A DNA stretch of 64,000 nucleotides, taken from contig JAEUVO010000028.1 of NCBI GenBank assembly GCA_016786885.1, positions 1 to 64,000 of the forward strand, written 5' to 3'. The DNA comes from Chitinophagaceae bacterium (GTDB lineage: Bacteria > Bacteroidota > Bacteroidia > Chitinophagales > Chitinophagaceae). A program made the position numbers and the translations under genes. The first letter of the stretch is position 1; each line of letters opens with the position of its first letter. The notes beneath the pieces were generated by a model. That model had not been told where the DNA came from. It saw nothing but the letters and a program-made list of their open reading frames with translations, and searched no databases. Positions 9,144 through 17,284 of this stretch are shown here, piece after piece.

Positions 9144-9926
9144 ATGAATGATCAAATAACATATAGGGCCGGCCACAAGGAAGACCTACCCATAATTTCT
9201 GCGCTTCTGCAAAAATGCGGACTGCCCAACTCAGATATATTGACAACCAAGATCAGTTTTCTTCTTGCTATCAATAATAAAAGCGAAGTAATAGGGTGTA
9301 TCGGGGTTGAGCAATATCTGGCAGATGGGCTGTTGAGATCATTTGCTGTAGATGAAAAATACAGGTCTCGAAAGGTCGGTATCAATTTATTCCGTCGCCT
9401 GATTTCATATAGCCGTCAGTCTGGTATCGAAATAATGCATCTGCTTACCACAACGGCTGAGAAATACTTTACAGCAAATGGGTTTGTTGTTGCGGAACGA
9501 AGCGCTGCTCCCGCTACAATGAAAGACACGACTGAGTTTTCTTCTCTTTGTCCCTCCTCTTCGACATATATGAAGAAAGACATCACAAATGATTCCGTAG
9601 CCTATTATAGTGATATACAAAAAATAAAAAAAGATAAAGAAACGGGTGCCGATTTTTGGTCAATCAATGGAAAGAACCTGCAATTCACCTGGTTCGAGGT
9701 TCCTTCACAAACAAAATTTGCCAAACACCAACACGACAGCGAACAAATAACCTATGTATTGGAAGGGTTATTATTTTTTAAAATAGAGAATAATGTGTAC
9801 CGGCTAGCCGTTGGCGACAGCATTGTAATTCCTTCCGGTAAAGAACATTCGGTGTGGACAGAAGATTTACCCGCCAAAGCCGTAGACGCCTGGTCGCCTG
9901 TTAATGAAAAATATATTTCTGTTTAA
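9144..9926 (+). CDS. arsN2: ArsN2-like N-acetyltransferase fused to a cupin domain
   Basis: Residues 1-148 are a GNAT domain of the ArsN2 type: FAVDEKYRSRKVGINLF (acetyl-CoA loop), HLLTTTAEKYFTANGF, and a cysteine-containing TTEFSSLCPSSSTYM end. Residues 150-260 form a single cupin with the KHQHDSEQITYVLEG metal motif, a second FKIENNVYRL strand and a late VIPSGKEHSVW motif. ArsN1 is known to acetylate organoarsenical/phosphinothricin amines; the role of ArsN2 is unsettled. The cupin may bind metal or a small arsenical. It starts 15 bp after arsR, within the operon. Confidence 0.82.
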   Translation: MNDQITYRAGHKEDLPIISALLQKCGLPNSDILTTKISFLLAINNKSEVIGCIGVEQYLADGLLRSFAVDEKYRSRKVGINLFRRLISYSRQSGIEIMHLLTTTAEKYFTANGFVVAERSAAPATMKDTTEFSSLCPSSSTYMKKDITNDSVAYYSDIQKIKKDKETGADFWSINGKNLQFTWFEVPSQTKFAKHQHDSEQITYVLEGLLFFKIENNVYRLAVGDSIVIPSGKEHSVWTEDLPAKAVDAWSPVNEKYISV

Positions 9927-9942
9927 AATAAAAAAATAAGCC

Positions 9943-10800
9943 ATGAACAACGATTCACAACTCAAACAATTGGTAAAAGAAAAGTACAGTGAGATTGCAA
10001 AGCAGTCCAAAGATCTGAATGCGGCTTCCTGCTGCGGGGCCACGTCCGCCTGTTGCGGTGATGATGTATACAACATCATGGCCGATGATTATACAAAACT
10101 AGAAGGCTATAACCCGGATGCTGATTTGGGATTGGGTTGTGGTCTGCCAACTGAATTTGCAAAGATCAAAGAAGGTGATACGGTGATTGACCTCGGCAGT
10201 GGAGCCGGCAACGATGCTTTTGTATCCCGCAAGCTCACCGGCGATAAAGGAAAGATCATCGGTATTGATTTTACAGAAGCCATGATTTCCCGTGCCAGGG
10301 AGAATGCAGAGAAATTAGGATTCAACAACGTGGAATTCCGCCAGGGTGATATTGAGGACATGCCCGTTACTTCCAACAAAGCCGATGTGATCGTCAGTAA
10401 TTGTGTGCTCAACCTCGTTCCCAATAAACACAAAGTATTCAGCGAGATCTATCGTGTATTAAAACCCGGCGGGCATTTTTCCATTTCTGATATTGTGCTG
10501 GAAGGTGAATTACCGGCCAAATGGAAAGAAGTGGCCGAACTCTATGCTGGTTGTGTATCCGGCGCTATCCAAAAAAGTGAATACCTCCGTATTATTGAAG
10601 AAGCCGGGTTTAAAAATATCACTTTGCAAAAAGACAAAACCATTGTTATTCCAGATTCAATTCTCGCCGAATATTTAAGTGCAGAAGAAATAACCGACTA
10701 TAAAAAAGGAGAAACAAGGATCAGCAGTATTACCGTGTATGCAGAAAAACCAGCCAAGGATGACCGCAACTGCTGTGAACCCGGCAGCGGTTGTTGCTAA
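9943..10800 (+). CDS. arsM: Arsenite S-adenosylmethyltransferase ArsM
   Basis: Methylates As(III) with SAM. The SAM-binding motif VIDLGSGAGNDAFV lies near residues 80-93 and the GIDFTEAMISRA motif follows. Family cysteines are seen in GLGCGLPTEF, SNCVLNLV and YAGCVSGA. It carries two extra double-cysteine clusters: CCGATSACC at residues 30-38 and CCEPGSGCC at the very end (277-285), both CC-x5-CC. The second is nearly repeated in the micropeptide encoded 29 bp downstream. The length (285) is within the family range. It starts 16 bp after the ArsN2-cupin gene. Confidence 0.93.
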   Translation: MNNDSQLKQLVKEKYSEIAKQSKDLNAASCCGATSACCGDDVYNIMADDYTKLEGYNPDADLGLGCGLPTEFAKIKEGDTVIDLGSGAGNDAFVSRKLTGDKGKIIGIDFTEAMISRARENAEKLGFNNVEFRQGDIEDMPVTSNKADVIVSNCVLNLVPNKHKVFSEIYRVLKPGGHFSISDIVLEGELPAKWKEVAELYAGCVSGAIQKSEYLRIIEEAGFKNITLQKDKTIVIPDSILAEYLSAEEITDYKKGETRISSITVYAEKPAKDDRNCCEPGSGCC

Positions 10801-10829
10801 AGTATTTTTTCACCCTAAATAGTATAGCC

Positions 10830-10916
10830 ATGAACACAAACATTCAAATGCAGAAAGATCCCGGCTGTTGCGAACCCGGCAGTCTTTGCTGCGAAATGGG
10901 CGGCGGTTGCTGCTAA
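10830..10916 (+). CDS. 28-residue cysteine-rich micropeptide of the ars operon
   Basis: ATG at 10830 opens a 28-codon frame ending in TAA at 10914-10916. After a polar MNTNIQMQKDP head it reads GCCEPGSLCCEMGGGCC, a regular CC-x5-CC-x5-CC with six cysteines. The ArsM C-terminal tail carries CCEPGSGCC, and the two DNA segments share the GAACCCGGCAG block and a nearly identical end at the stop codon. The start context (agcc-ATGAACA) also resembles that of arsM (aagcc-ATGAACA). No database family is known to me. By position and composition it could bind As(III) or carry it to ArsM or Acr3; that is inference. Confidence 0.72.
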   Translation: MNTNIQMQKDPGCCEPGSLCCEMGGGCC

Positions 10917-10923
10917 AATTTGA

Positions 10924-10952
10924 AGAGGAGGGAATATTCCCTCCTCTCTTTT
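10924..10952 (+). terminator. Perfect palindrome / attenuator between micropeptide and acr3
   Basis: AGAGGAGGGAAT (10924-10935) is followed directly by its exact reverse complement ATTCCCTCCTCT (10936-10947) and then CTTTT. The resulting GC-rich stem with a short U-run looks like a partial terminator inside the operon, separating the micropeptide from the transporter gene starting at 10970. It could lower acr3-arsC expression or protect the 3' end of the upstream message. Confidence 0.6.
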
Positions 10953-10969
10953 AAAACTAACTGTACGGC

Positions 10970-12400
10970 ATGCAAAAAAAACTTTCCTTTCTCGATAATT
11001 ACCTGACGCTATGGATCTTCCTGGCTATGGGTATAGGAGTGGCTATTGGTTATTTTATTCCATCCGCTGAATCCTTTATCAACTCCTTTCAATCCCGCAG
11101 CACCAATATTCCAATTGCTATTGGTCTGATCTTAATGATGTACCCGCCGCTGGCCAAAGTGAAGTATGAACAACTGCCCAAAGTATTTGCCAATAGAAAA
11201 ATACTGCTGCTATCGTTGATACAAAACTGGATCGTGGGCCCGGTCCTGATGTTTGCTTTAGCAATTATCTTTCTCCGCGATGAGCCGGGCTATATGACCG
11301 GGCTGATACTGATCGGTATTGCCCGTTGTATTGCAATGGTGATAGTCTGGAATGACCTAGCAGGTGGCGACAGGCTTTATGCCGCAGGTCTCGTAGCCTT
11401 CAATAGTATCTTCCAGGTAGCATTCTACAGTTTTTATGCCTGGATATTTATAACCAAACTTCCTCCCTTGCTGGGATTAAAAGGGTATGAAGTCAATATC
11501 ACCATCGGCGAAGTAGCACAAAGTGTATTTATTTATCTCGGCATTCCTTTTCTCGCCGGGATGGTCTCGAGGTACCTGCTCATTAGATTGAAGGGAGAAA
11601 CCTGGTTCAGTCAAAAATATCTTCCAGCCATTAGCCCTGTTACACTGATAGCTTTGTTGTTTACCATCGTTGTTATGTTTAGTCTCAAGGGTAACCTTAT
11701 CGTTCAGATCCCCGGAGATGTGTTGCTGATCGCCATACCGCTGACCATCTATTTTGCCATTATGTTCTTTTCGGCTTTTTTTCTTTCTAAAAAAGCTGGT
11801 GCTGATTATTCTAAATCAACATCGCTGGCCTTTACAGCAGCCGGAAACAATTTTGAATTAGGTATCGCCGTGGCTATTTCTGTCTTTGGTATAAACTCAC
11901 CGGCAGCGTTTGCTGCAGTGATCGGTCCGCTGATTGAGGTGCCCGTTTTAATTCTGCTTGTTCGTTTTGCATTATCGCAACAAAAAAAATTTTTAAACAA
12001 CCAACGCATGAAAAAGAAACTACTTTTCGTTTGCATCGAAAACAGTAACCGCTCCCAAATGAGCCAGGCTTTTGCCAAAATGCTCGGCGGTGAAAATGTG
12101 GAAGCCTATAGCGCCGGTTCCAAACCTTCGGGAATCGTCAACCCAAAAGCTATTGCAGCTATGAAAGAATTAGGTTATGACCTCAGTGCCCACGACAGTA
12201 AAAGCCTTGATGAAGTAAAACAATATGCTCCTTTTGATGTGGTAGTCACTATGGGCTGCGGTGATGCTTGTCCCTGGATGCCGGCCAAGCAATTCGTCGA
12301 CTGGCAGATACCTGACCCCAAACATATGGAGCCTGCCGAGTTTAATAAAGTGAGGGATTACATTAAGGAGCAGGTGAAAGATCTTCTTGCTTCCCTTTAG
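10970..12400 (+). CDS. acr3-arsC: Acr3 arsenite efflux permease fused to ArsC arsenate reductase
   Basis: Residues 1-345 are an Acr3 permease with ten membrane segments. It has the conserved cysteine in [20 protein letters not shown] and the glutamate in [16 protein letters not shown]. Residues 347-476 are a low-molecular-weight phosphatase-type arsenate reductase: P-loop VCIENSNRS (CX5R), [11 protein letters not shown] redox cysteines and DWQIPDP. Such fusions are known in other phyla. Here no linker is present, and an in-frame ATG at 12008 marks the old ArsC start. The junction contains A8T5 (11982-11994); loss of one base in either run would place a TAA there and separate the two genes. 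Confidence 0.93.
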   Translation: MQKKLSFLDNYLTLWIFLAMGIGVAIGYFIPSAESFINSFQSRSTNIPIAIGLILMMYPPLAKVKYEQLPKVFANRKILLLSLIQNWIVGPVLMFALAIIFLRDEPGYMTGLILIGIARCIAMVIVWNDLAGGDRLYAAGLVAFNSIFQVAFYSFYAWIFITKLPPLLGLKGYEVNITIGEVAQSVFIYLGIPFLAGMVSRYLLIRLKGETWFSQKYLPAISPVTLIALLFTIVVMFSLKGNLIVQIPGDVLLIAIPLTIYFAIMFFSAFFLSKKAGADYSKSTSLAFTAAGNNFELGIAVAISVFGINSPAAFAAVIGPLIEVPVLILLVRFALSQQKKFLNNQRMKKKLLFVCIENSNRSQMSQAFAKMLGGENVEAYSAGSKPSGIVNPKAIAAMKELGYDLSAHDSKSLDEVKQYAPFDVVVTMGCGDACPWMPAKQFVDWQIPDPKHMEPAEFNKVRDYIKEQVKDLLASL

Positions 12401-12939
12401 TTTTTTTCCAGGTATTTTTCCGGTATAGGGTTATCCGGTGTTTCGGCCTGCCAGAAAACGGATACGATCCACCATCGTTTACCATCAAACCACAACTGAA
12501 TACTGTTGATGCCCCGCATAAAAGGTTTTTCGTCCTGCAGACTTCTTTTTGAATCATAGGTACTGAACACATGGGCCACACTGCCATATTGTTCTGTTTT
12601 CCGGCCTATCTCTCTTTCAAAAAAACCTTCTTTTTCCAGGAATGGACCGGAGGTTATGATATATTCCTCAAGTGACATCACCCTTTTGCCCATCGTTCCG
12701 TCTGCTTTCTTGCCGGTGGCCATTAGTTTTCCCTCTTGTAAAAAAAGTGTCCGCATCCTGTCCCAGTTTCTTTTTTCCCCCGCCGGACCAGAGATCACAT
12801 TATACAATGCGGCAATAATAGCATCTATGGATTCTGTGTCTTTTGGATTGACAGGAATGCTGTCTGCACGGTTGGGTTCTGCTGATGCCGGCATAAAGAA
12901 TAAAAAACAGACCATCAGCGTTGCTATTGTTTGTTTCAT
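12397..12939 (-). CDS. Secreted NTF2-like (SnoaL-type) protein
   Basis: A 180-residue protein with a signal peptide ([20 protein letters not shown]) and an NTF2-like fold: [14 protein letters not shown] start helix, [14 protein letters not shown], and late strands [23 protein letters not shown]. No catalytic role can be assigned. ATG at 12939 is chosen because it begins the signal peptide. Longer in-frame starts add a basic tail with no hydrophobic logic. Its TAA overlaps the Acr3-ArsC stop tail to tail by two bases. Confidence 0.75.
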   Translation of the reverse strand: MKQTIATLMVCFLFFMPASAEPNRADSIPVNPKDTESIDAIIAALYNVISGPAGEKRNWDRMRTLFLQEGKLMATGKKADGTMGKRVMSLEEYIITSGPFLEKEGFFEREIGRKTEQYGSVAHVFSTYDSKRSLQDEKPFMRGINSIQLWFDGKRWWIVSVFWQAETPDNPIPEKYLEKN

Positions 12940-13036
12940 AATATCGTTTCTGATCAAGTTACGGATATACCTGTGAGAAAAAATTCCATTCATCAAACTC
13001 CTGCTTCTTTACTTACTTTGCTAAAATATTTACCTC

Positions 13037-14689
13037 TTGGTCTCCTCTTTTCTATCCCGAAATCTATATATTTTCCTTTTTTCGCTGCTGGGCATTGTTT
13101 ATATCATTGGTTTGTTTGTTCCGTTGATGGATAATGATTCTGCTCACCATGCCAATATTGCCCTGCGAATGCATCTTACTGGCGACTACGTAAATCTGGT
13201 CGATTATGGAAAAGATTACTTGGACAAGCCTCATTTGCATTTCTGGCTTTGTGCGATAAGTTATAAGATATTCGGCGTTACCACCTTTGCTTATAAGTTT
13301 CCTTCTCTTCTGTTTACTATTGTTGGTACATATTCTACATATCGGCTTGGAAAAGCGCTGTACAATACAGAAACAGGGAAACTTGCTGCCTTGATTGTTG
13401 CCTCTTCTTTTGCTTACATTCTGGCTAATAATGATGTGCGGATGGATGCAATTCTGACAGCCTCTATTGCATTTGCTACCTGGCAGCTTGTTGCCTTCAT
13501 TCAAAGCAAAAAGATCTTACATGTAGCTGGTAGTGCACTTGGGCTTGCGTTGGGCTTTTCAACAAAGGGTCATATTGCTGTTTTCGTGCCGGCGGTTGCC
13601 GGTCTTGCCTACATACTATACCTGAAAGAGTGGAAACTTCTGTACAGCTGGAAATGGCTATTACTGATAGTATTATTCTCCTTCTTTATTTCACCGGTTG
13701 TATATTGCTATTATCAGCAATACGACCTGCATCCGGAAAAAGTTGTACGGGGAGAAAATCATATCAATGGTGTTAGATTTATTTTATTAAATCAAAGCAT
13801 CGAGCGGTTCAGTGGTGAAATGGGTGGTGATGCAAAGAATGATTATTTCTTTTTCCTCCATTCCTTTCTCTGGGCCTTTGCCCCGTGGAGCATCTTAACT
13901 TATGTCGCAATCACCGGACGGATCCGTACTCTTTTCCGCCGCAACGAAGAGTGGCTTACAACAAGTGTTTTCCTCGTACTACTGATTGTGGTTTCTTTTT
14001 CCGGGTTTAAGCTACCCCATTACCTGAACATTGTTTTTCCCTGCACCGCAGTAATAACGGCCGTTTTCATACTGCATAACCGGGAGGGGGGCAGGTGGAT
14101 CAAAAATATTTTTTTTATACAGATTTCCATTGCATTTGTCTTGTTGCTGATATCGGCCGTACTTAATTTTTGGGCTTTCCCTGTGGAAAATTACAGGGTG
14201 ATGATGCTGGTAGTAATTCTTCTTTCTGTTTTTTTCTATTTTATCAAAAGCAGCACCCTTAATCAGTTGCAAAAGTCTATAGCACTGTCTGTCTCTGCTA
14301 TTGCTCTCTGCTTTGTAATGCTCAATGCAAATTTTTATCCGCAACTGCTGCGTTACCAGGGTGGCAACGAACTGGCTGTTGCCACGAACAAAAAAGTAAA
14401 CCCGGCAAATGTTCTTTTCTGGAAAGACACTTATAGTTCCTCTTATAATTTTTACACCGGAACCCTTCGTAGGCAATTTGCAGATTCTTTGCTTGATTCA
14501 GCTAATAAAACCTGGCTGTTGTATGATATAAGAAGTGAAGAAGAAATTAAAAAATCCGGGTATCGCCTGGGAGAAAAATTTACTTCCCCAGATTATGAAA
14601 TAACAAAATTGAGTATAAAATTCATGAACCCCGATAAAAGAAAACAAGAGTGTACCACAATGATTATAGCCGAAATACAAAGGAATTAA
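13037..14689 (+). CDS. GT39/ArnT-like membrane glycosyltransferase
   Basis: An integral membrane protein of 550 residues with about 11-12 hydrophobic segments. It has the GT39/ArnT-type first loop (PLMDNDSAHHANIALRMHLTGD, then DKPHLHFWL), whose acidic pair and KP-hLHFW are hallmarks of polyprenyl-phosphate-sugar transferases such as ArnT. The C-terminal 120 residues form a soluble periplasmic part. The only start available after the upstream in-frame stop is TTG at 13037. The acceptor is unknown; lipid A or surface glycan is likely from the family. Confidence 0.82.
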   Translation: MVSSFLSRNLYIFLFSLLGIVYIIGLFVPLMDNDSAHHANIALRMHLTGDYVNLVDYGKDYLDKPHLHFWLCAISYKIFGVTTFAYKFPSLLFTIVGTYSTYRLGKALYNTETGKLAALIVASSFAYILANNDVRMDAILTASIAFATWQLVAFIQSKKILHVAGSALGLALGFSTKGHIAVFVPAVAGLAYILYLKEWKLLYSWKWLLLIVLFSFFISPVVYCYYQQYDLHPEKVVRGENHINGVRFILLNQSIERFSGEMGGDAKNDYFFFLHSFLWAFAPWSILTYVAITGRIRTLFRRNEEWLTTSVFLVLLIVVSFSGFKLPHYLNIVFPCTAVITAVFILHNREGGRWIKNIFFIQISIAFVLLLISAVLNFWAFPVENYRVMMLVVILLSVFFYFIKSSTLNQLQKSIALSVSAIALCFVMLNANFYPQLLRYQGGNELAVATNKKVNPANVLFWKDTYSSSYNFYTGTLRRQFADSLLDSANKTWLLYDIRSEEEIKKSGYRLGEKFTSPDYEITKLSIKFMNPDKRKQECTTMIIAEIQRN

Positions 14690-14690
14690 C

Positions 14691-15623
14691 CTACCGGCAG
14701 TTTGTTTTTAGCAACTCGTTTACTTCGCTACCATACATTTTTTCAAATTGAAGTTCCCTGGCTTTATTCAGATCTTTACAAGCCTCTTCCTTTTTTAAGG
14801 TTGCTAAATATACTAATGCCCTGTTTTTAAAAGCATAAGAATTGTCCGGGTATAAGCTGATTGATTTATTAATATCTGCCAATGCTCCGTCATAATCTTT
14901 CAGGTTATATTTCGCAAAGCCCCTGTTGTTGAGTGTTAGCGGTTCATCCTTTTCCAGTTGCAACGCTTTATCAAAATACTCCAGCGACTCTTTATATTTT
15001 CCCATCAGCGTATATTGAAAGCCAATATTTACGTAGGGGCCAACAAAAGTACTGTCCAGCTTAATAGCCTTTTTTAAATAAATAATTGCTTCTTCTCTTC
15101 TACCAAGCTCATCCAGTACTATACCGATATTATTAATAACAGCTATGCTCGTGGTATCATAACTAAAAGCCCTGGAAAAATCTTCGAATGCTCCCTGGAA
15201 ATCCCTTTTTTGCTGCTTTGCATTTCCCCTGTTCAGAAAACAACCTGTCAGCAATTTCTCATCTGTTGCTCTTTCAATTGCTTTTGTATTATCTAAAATA
15301 GCTTCTTCTGTATACATCAGCGTATAAAAAAGAATAGCCCGGTAATGGTATGCTGCTGCAGAATCTGGCTGAATAGAAATTGCTTTTGTAAAATCTTTAA
15401 AAGAATTCTCGAATTCCTTCAGCTCGTAGTAGGCGGTTCCCCGGCCGGTATAAATATCATAATTAAGCGAATCCTTCTGCCATGCTTTATTATAAGTTTC
15501 CAGCGACTCTTTAAATTTCTTTTCACTGTAATATTCCCCGGCTTTCTTTAGTAACTCCGATACGGTCTGCGTTTTTGCTGAAAAGGCAATAAACAAAAGA
15601 AGTATCACAAATATATTTCGCAT
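14691..15623 (-). CDS. Exported TPR-repeat protein
   Basis: A signal peptide (MRNIFVILLLFIAFSAKTQT) is followed by about seven TPR units spanning residues 20-295, for example YDIYTGRGTAYYELKEFENS, AVINNIGIVLDELGRREEAI and LTLNNRGFAKYNLKDYDGA. It is a periplasmic or outer-membrane scaffold of unknown partner. It is encoded 26 bp downstream of nadA on the same strand and may be cotranscribed. Confidence 0.82.
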   Translation of the reverse strand: MRNIFVILLLFIAFSAKTQTVSELLKKAGEYYSEKKFKESLETYNKAWQKDSLNYDIYTGRGTAYYELKEFENSFKDFTKAISIQPDSAAAYHYRAILFYTLMYTEEAILDNTKAIERATDEKLLTGCFLNRGNAKQQKRDFQGAFEDFSRAFSYDTTSIAVINNIGIVLDELGRREEAIIYLKKAIKLDSTFVGPYVNIGFQYTLMGKYKESLEYFDKALQLEKDEPLTLNNRGFAKYNLKDYDGALADINKSISLYPDNSYAFKNRALVYLATLKKEEACKDLNKARELQFEKMYGSEVNELLKTNCR

Positions 15624-15649
15624 AAAATTCAGGTATTATCCTTTTCTCT

Positions 15650-16660
15650 CTACAATCCTGCTTTTGCAGAAATCTCAAGCATTCTCTCTATAGGCTTCCT
15701 TGCCGCTAATCTTAATTCCTCATCCATTGTTATATCCGGTAACTCATATTTCATGCACAGGTAGAGTTTTTCCAGGGTATTCAACTTCATATGAGGACAG
15801 TCATTACATGCACAACTATTGTTTGGAGGTGCCGGAATAAAAGTTTTTTCCGGCGAAGCTTTCATCATTTGGTGCAGAATGCCCGTTTCTGTTGCTACTA
15901 TATATTCTTGCGAGCTATCCGCCTGGGTGTATTTTAATAACCCTGTGGTAGAACCTATATAATCCGCTATGCGAAGAATTGGTTCCTCACATTCCGGGTG
16001 CGCAATCAGTTTTGCTTCCGGGTGTCTCACTTTTAATTTAGTTATTTTTTCAAGACTGAAAATTTCATGCACCATACAAGCACCATTCCAAAGCAGCATA
16101 TTTCTTCCCGTTACTTTATTGATATAAGCCCCAAGATTTTTATCAGGTGCAAAAATTATCGGCTGATCTTTAGGAAAGCTTTCTACAATAACCCTGGCAT
16201 TACTGCTGGTTACTATCACATCACTCAATGCTTTAATACCGGCGCTGCAATTGATATAACTGACCACCACATGATCAGGATGTTGCTCTTTGAATTTTTT
16301 AAAGAGAGGAGGAGGACAACTATCACTAAGTGAACAGCCAGCTTTTAGGTCAGGTATTACCACCTTTTTTGCGGGATTTAAAATTTTTGCTGTTTCAGCC
16401 ATAAAATGCACTCCGGCAAAAACGATCATATCAGCATTTGTTTTTTCTGCCTGTTGTGCTAACCCAAGACTATCGCCGATATAATCTGCTACATCCTGGA
16501 TATCCGGCTCCTGGTAGTAGTGCGCCAGTAAAACAGCATTTTTCTCCCTCTTCAGTTTCTCTATCTCTGCAAAAAGATCAAGCGTTGGATCAAGTTCAAT
16601 ATCCAGGAAACCTGCTTGTTCAATGTTTTGTATCGCCGTATCCAGTGCTTGAATCATCAT
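15650..16660 (-). CDS. nadA: Quinolinate synthase NadA
   Basis: A 4Fe-4S enzyme that condenses iminoaspartate and dihydroxyacetone phosphate to quinolinate in NAD synthesis. Motifs include [23 protein letters not shown], the [10 protein letters not shown] cluster cysteine, [15 protein letters not shown] (second cysteine), [17 protein letters not shown] and CACNDCPHM (third cysteine). The ATG at 16660 is chosen (MMIQALD); a longer reading to 16732 adds 24 residues that do not look like NadA. nadB and nadC are not in the window. The AT-rich gap at 16733-17284 lies just upstream. Confidence 0.95.
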   Translation of the reverse strand: MMIQALDTAIQNIEQAGFLDIELDPTLDLFAEIEKLKREKNAVLLAHYYQEPDIQDVADYIGDSLGLAQQAEKTNADMIVFAGVHFMAETAKILNPAKKVVIPDLKAGCSLSDSCPPPLFKKFKEQHPDHVVVSYINCSAGIKALSDVIVTSSNARVIVESFPKDQPIIFAPDKNLGAYINKVTGRNMLLWNGACMVHEIFSLEKITKLKVRHPEAKLIAHPECEEPILRIADYIGSTTGLLKYTQADSSQEYIVATETGILHQMMKASPEKTFIPAPPNNSCACNDCPHMKLNTLEKLYLCMKYELPDITMDEELRLAARKPIERMLEISAKAGL

Positions 16661-16732
16661 GTCATTTCGTTTTTCGTACGATGGAGCAATATTCCAACAA
16701 GTCACACAACTTTTCAAAACAAATTTTTTCAA

Positions 16733-17284
16733 ACCCTGTATTAATACAATAATAGTATTAATATATTTTTATAAAAAAGAGTATATTATTATTACAGCTG
16801 TGGATTCGTGGAAAACTATTTATTGTTTAAAAGACAAAGTTACAAATCAACAGATATTAACATAATTAACAGGGAAATTCACATATCATTTGCCCGTTTT
16901 TACCGGATACCTGTTGCTTTATCCACAACAGTGTGAAGTAAAGTATGATGATAACTTTTTTATTTACAGCCACAACAGGTATGTGAATAGAACTTGAATA
17001 ACTACCGAAATATATACACCTGAATTACTACTCATGTTTAACGCACAATTTGATTTCCAATCATACTGTTTCATATCCACGTTTCACACCGGGTTATACA
17101 CAGGAAAGAATATATCTGCACATATTATTGGGGAGAAAAAATGATAGATCGGCGGGATTTGAAAAGAATAATTTAAAAAAGAATCCTATGTATTGACGAA
17201 AATCAGGCATTTTGCTAAATATATAAGCGGGAAATCCTTTATTGGTTAATGACCTAATTTTACATTCACATAAAAATTTACCAT
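16733..17284. other. AT-rich divergent gap with DnaA-box-like sites (possible oriC)
   Basis: No ORF is credible here. Two exact DnaA boxes occur on the plus strand, TTATCCACA at 16919-16927 and TTATACACA at 17094-17102. Near matches are TGTGAATAG (16982-16990), TGTGGATTC (16799-16807) and AAATTCACA (16875-16883). A very AT-rich stretch (about 16740-16795) could serve as an unwinding element. The region also has to hold promoters for nadA and the S46 peptidase. An origin is possible but unproven; dnaN lies 18 kb away, and dnaA is not in the window. Confidence 0.35.

Noticed and set aside
12008..12400. A separate arsC gene starting at the internal ATG
   Set aside because: The frame is continuous with acr3 as sequenced, so one fused CDS is annotated. 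The internal ATG is noted as a relic or alternative start.
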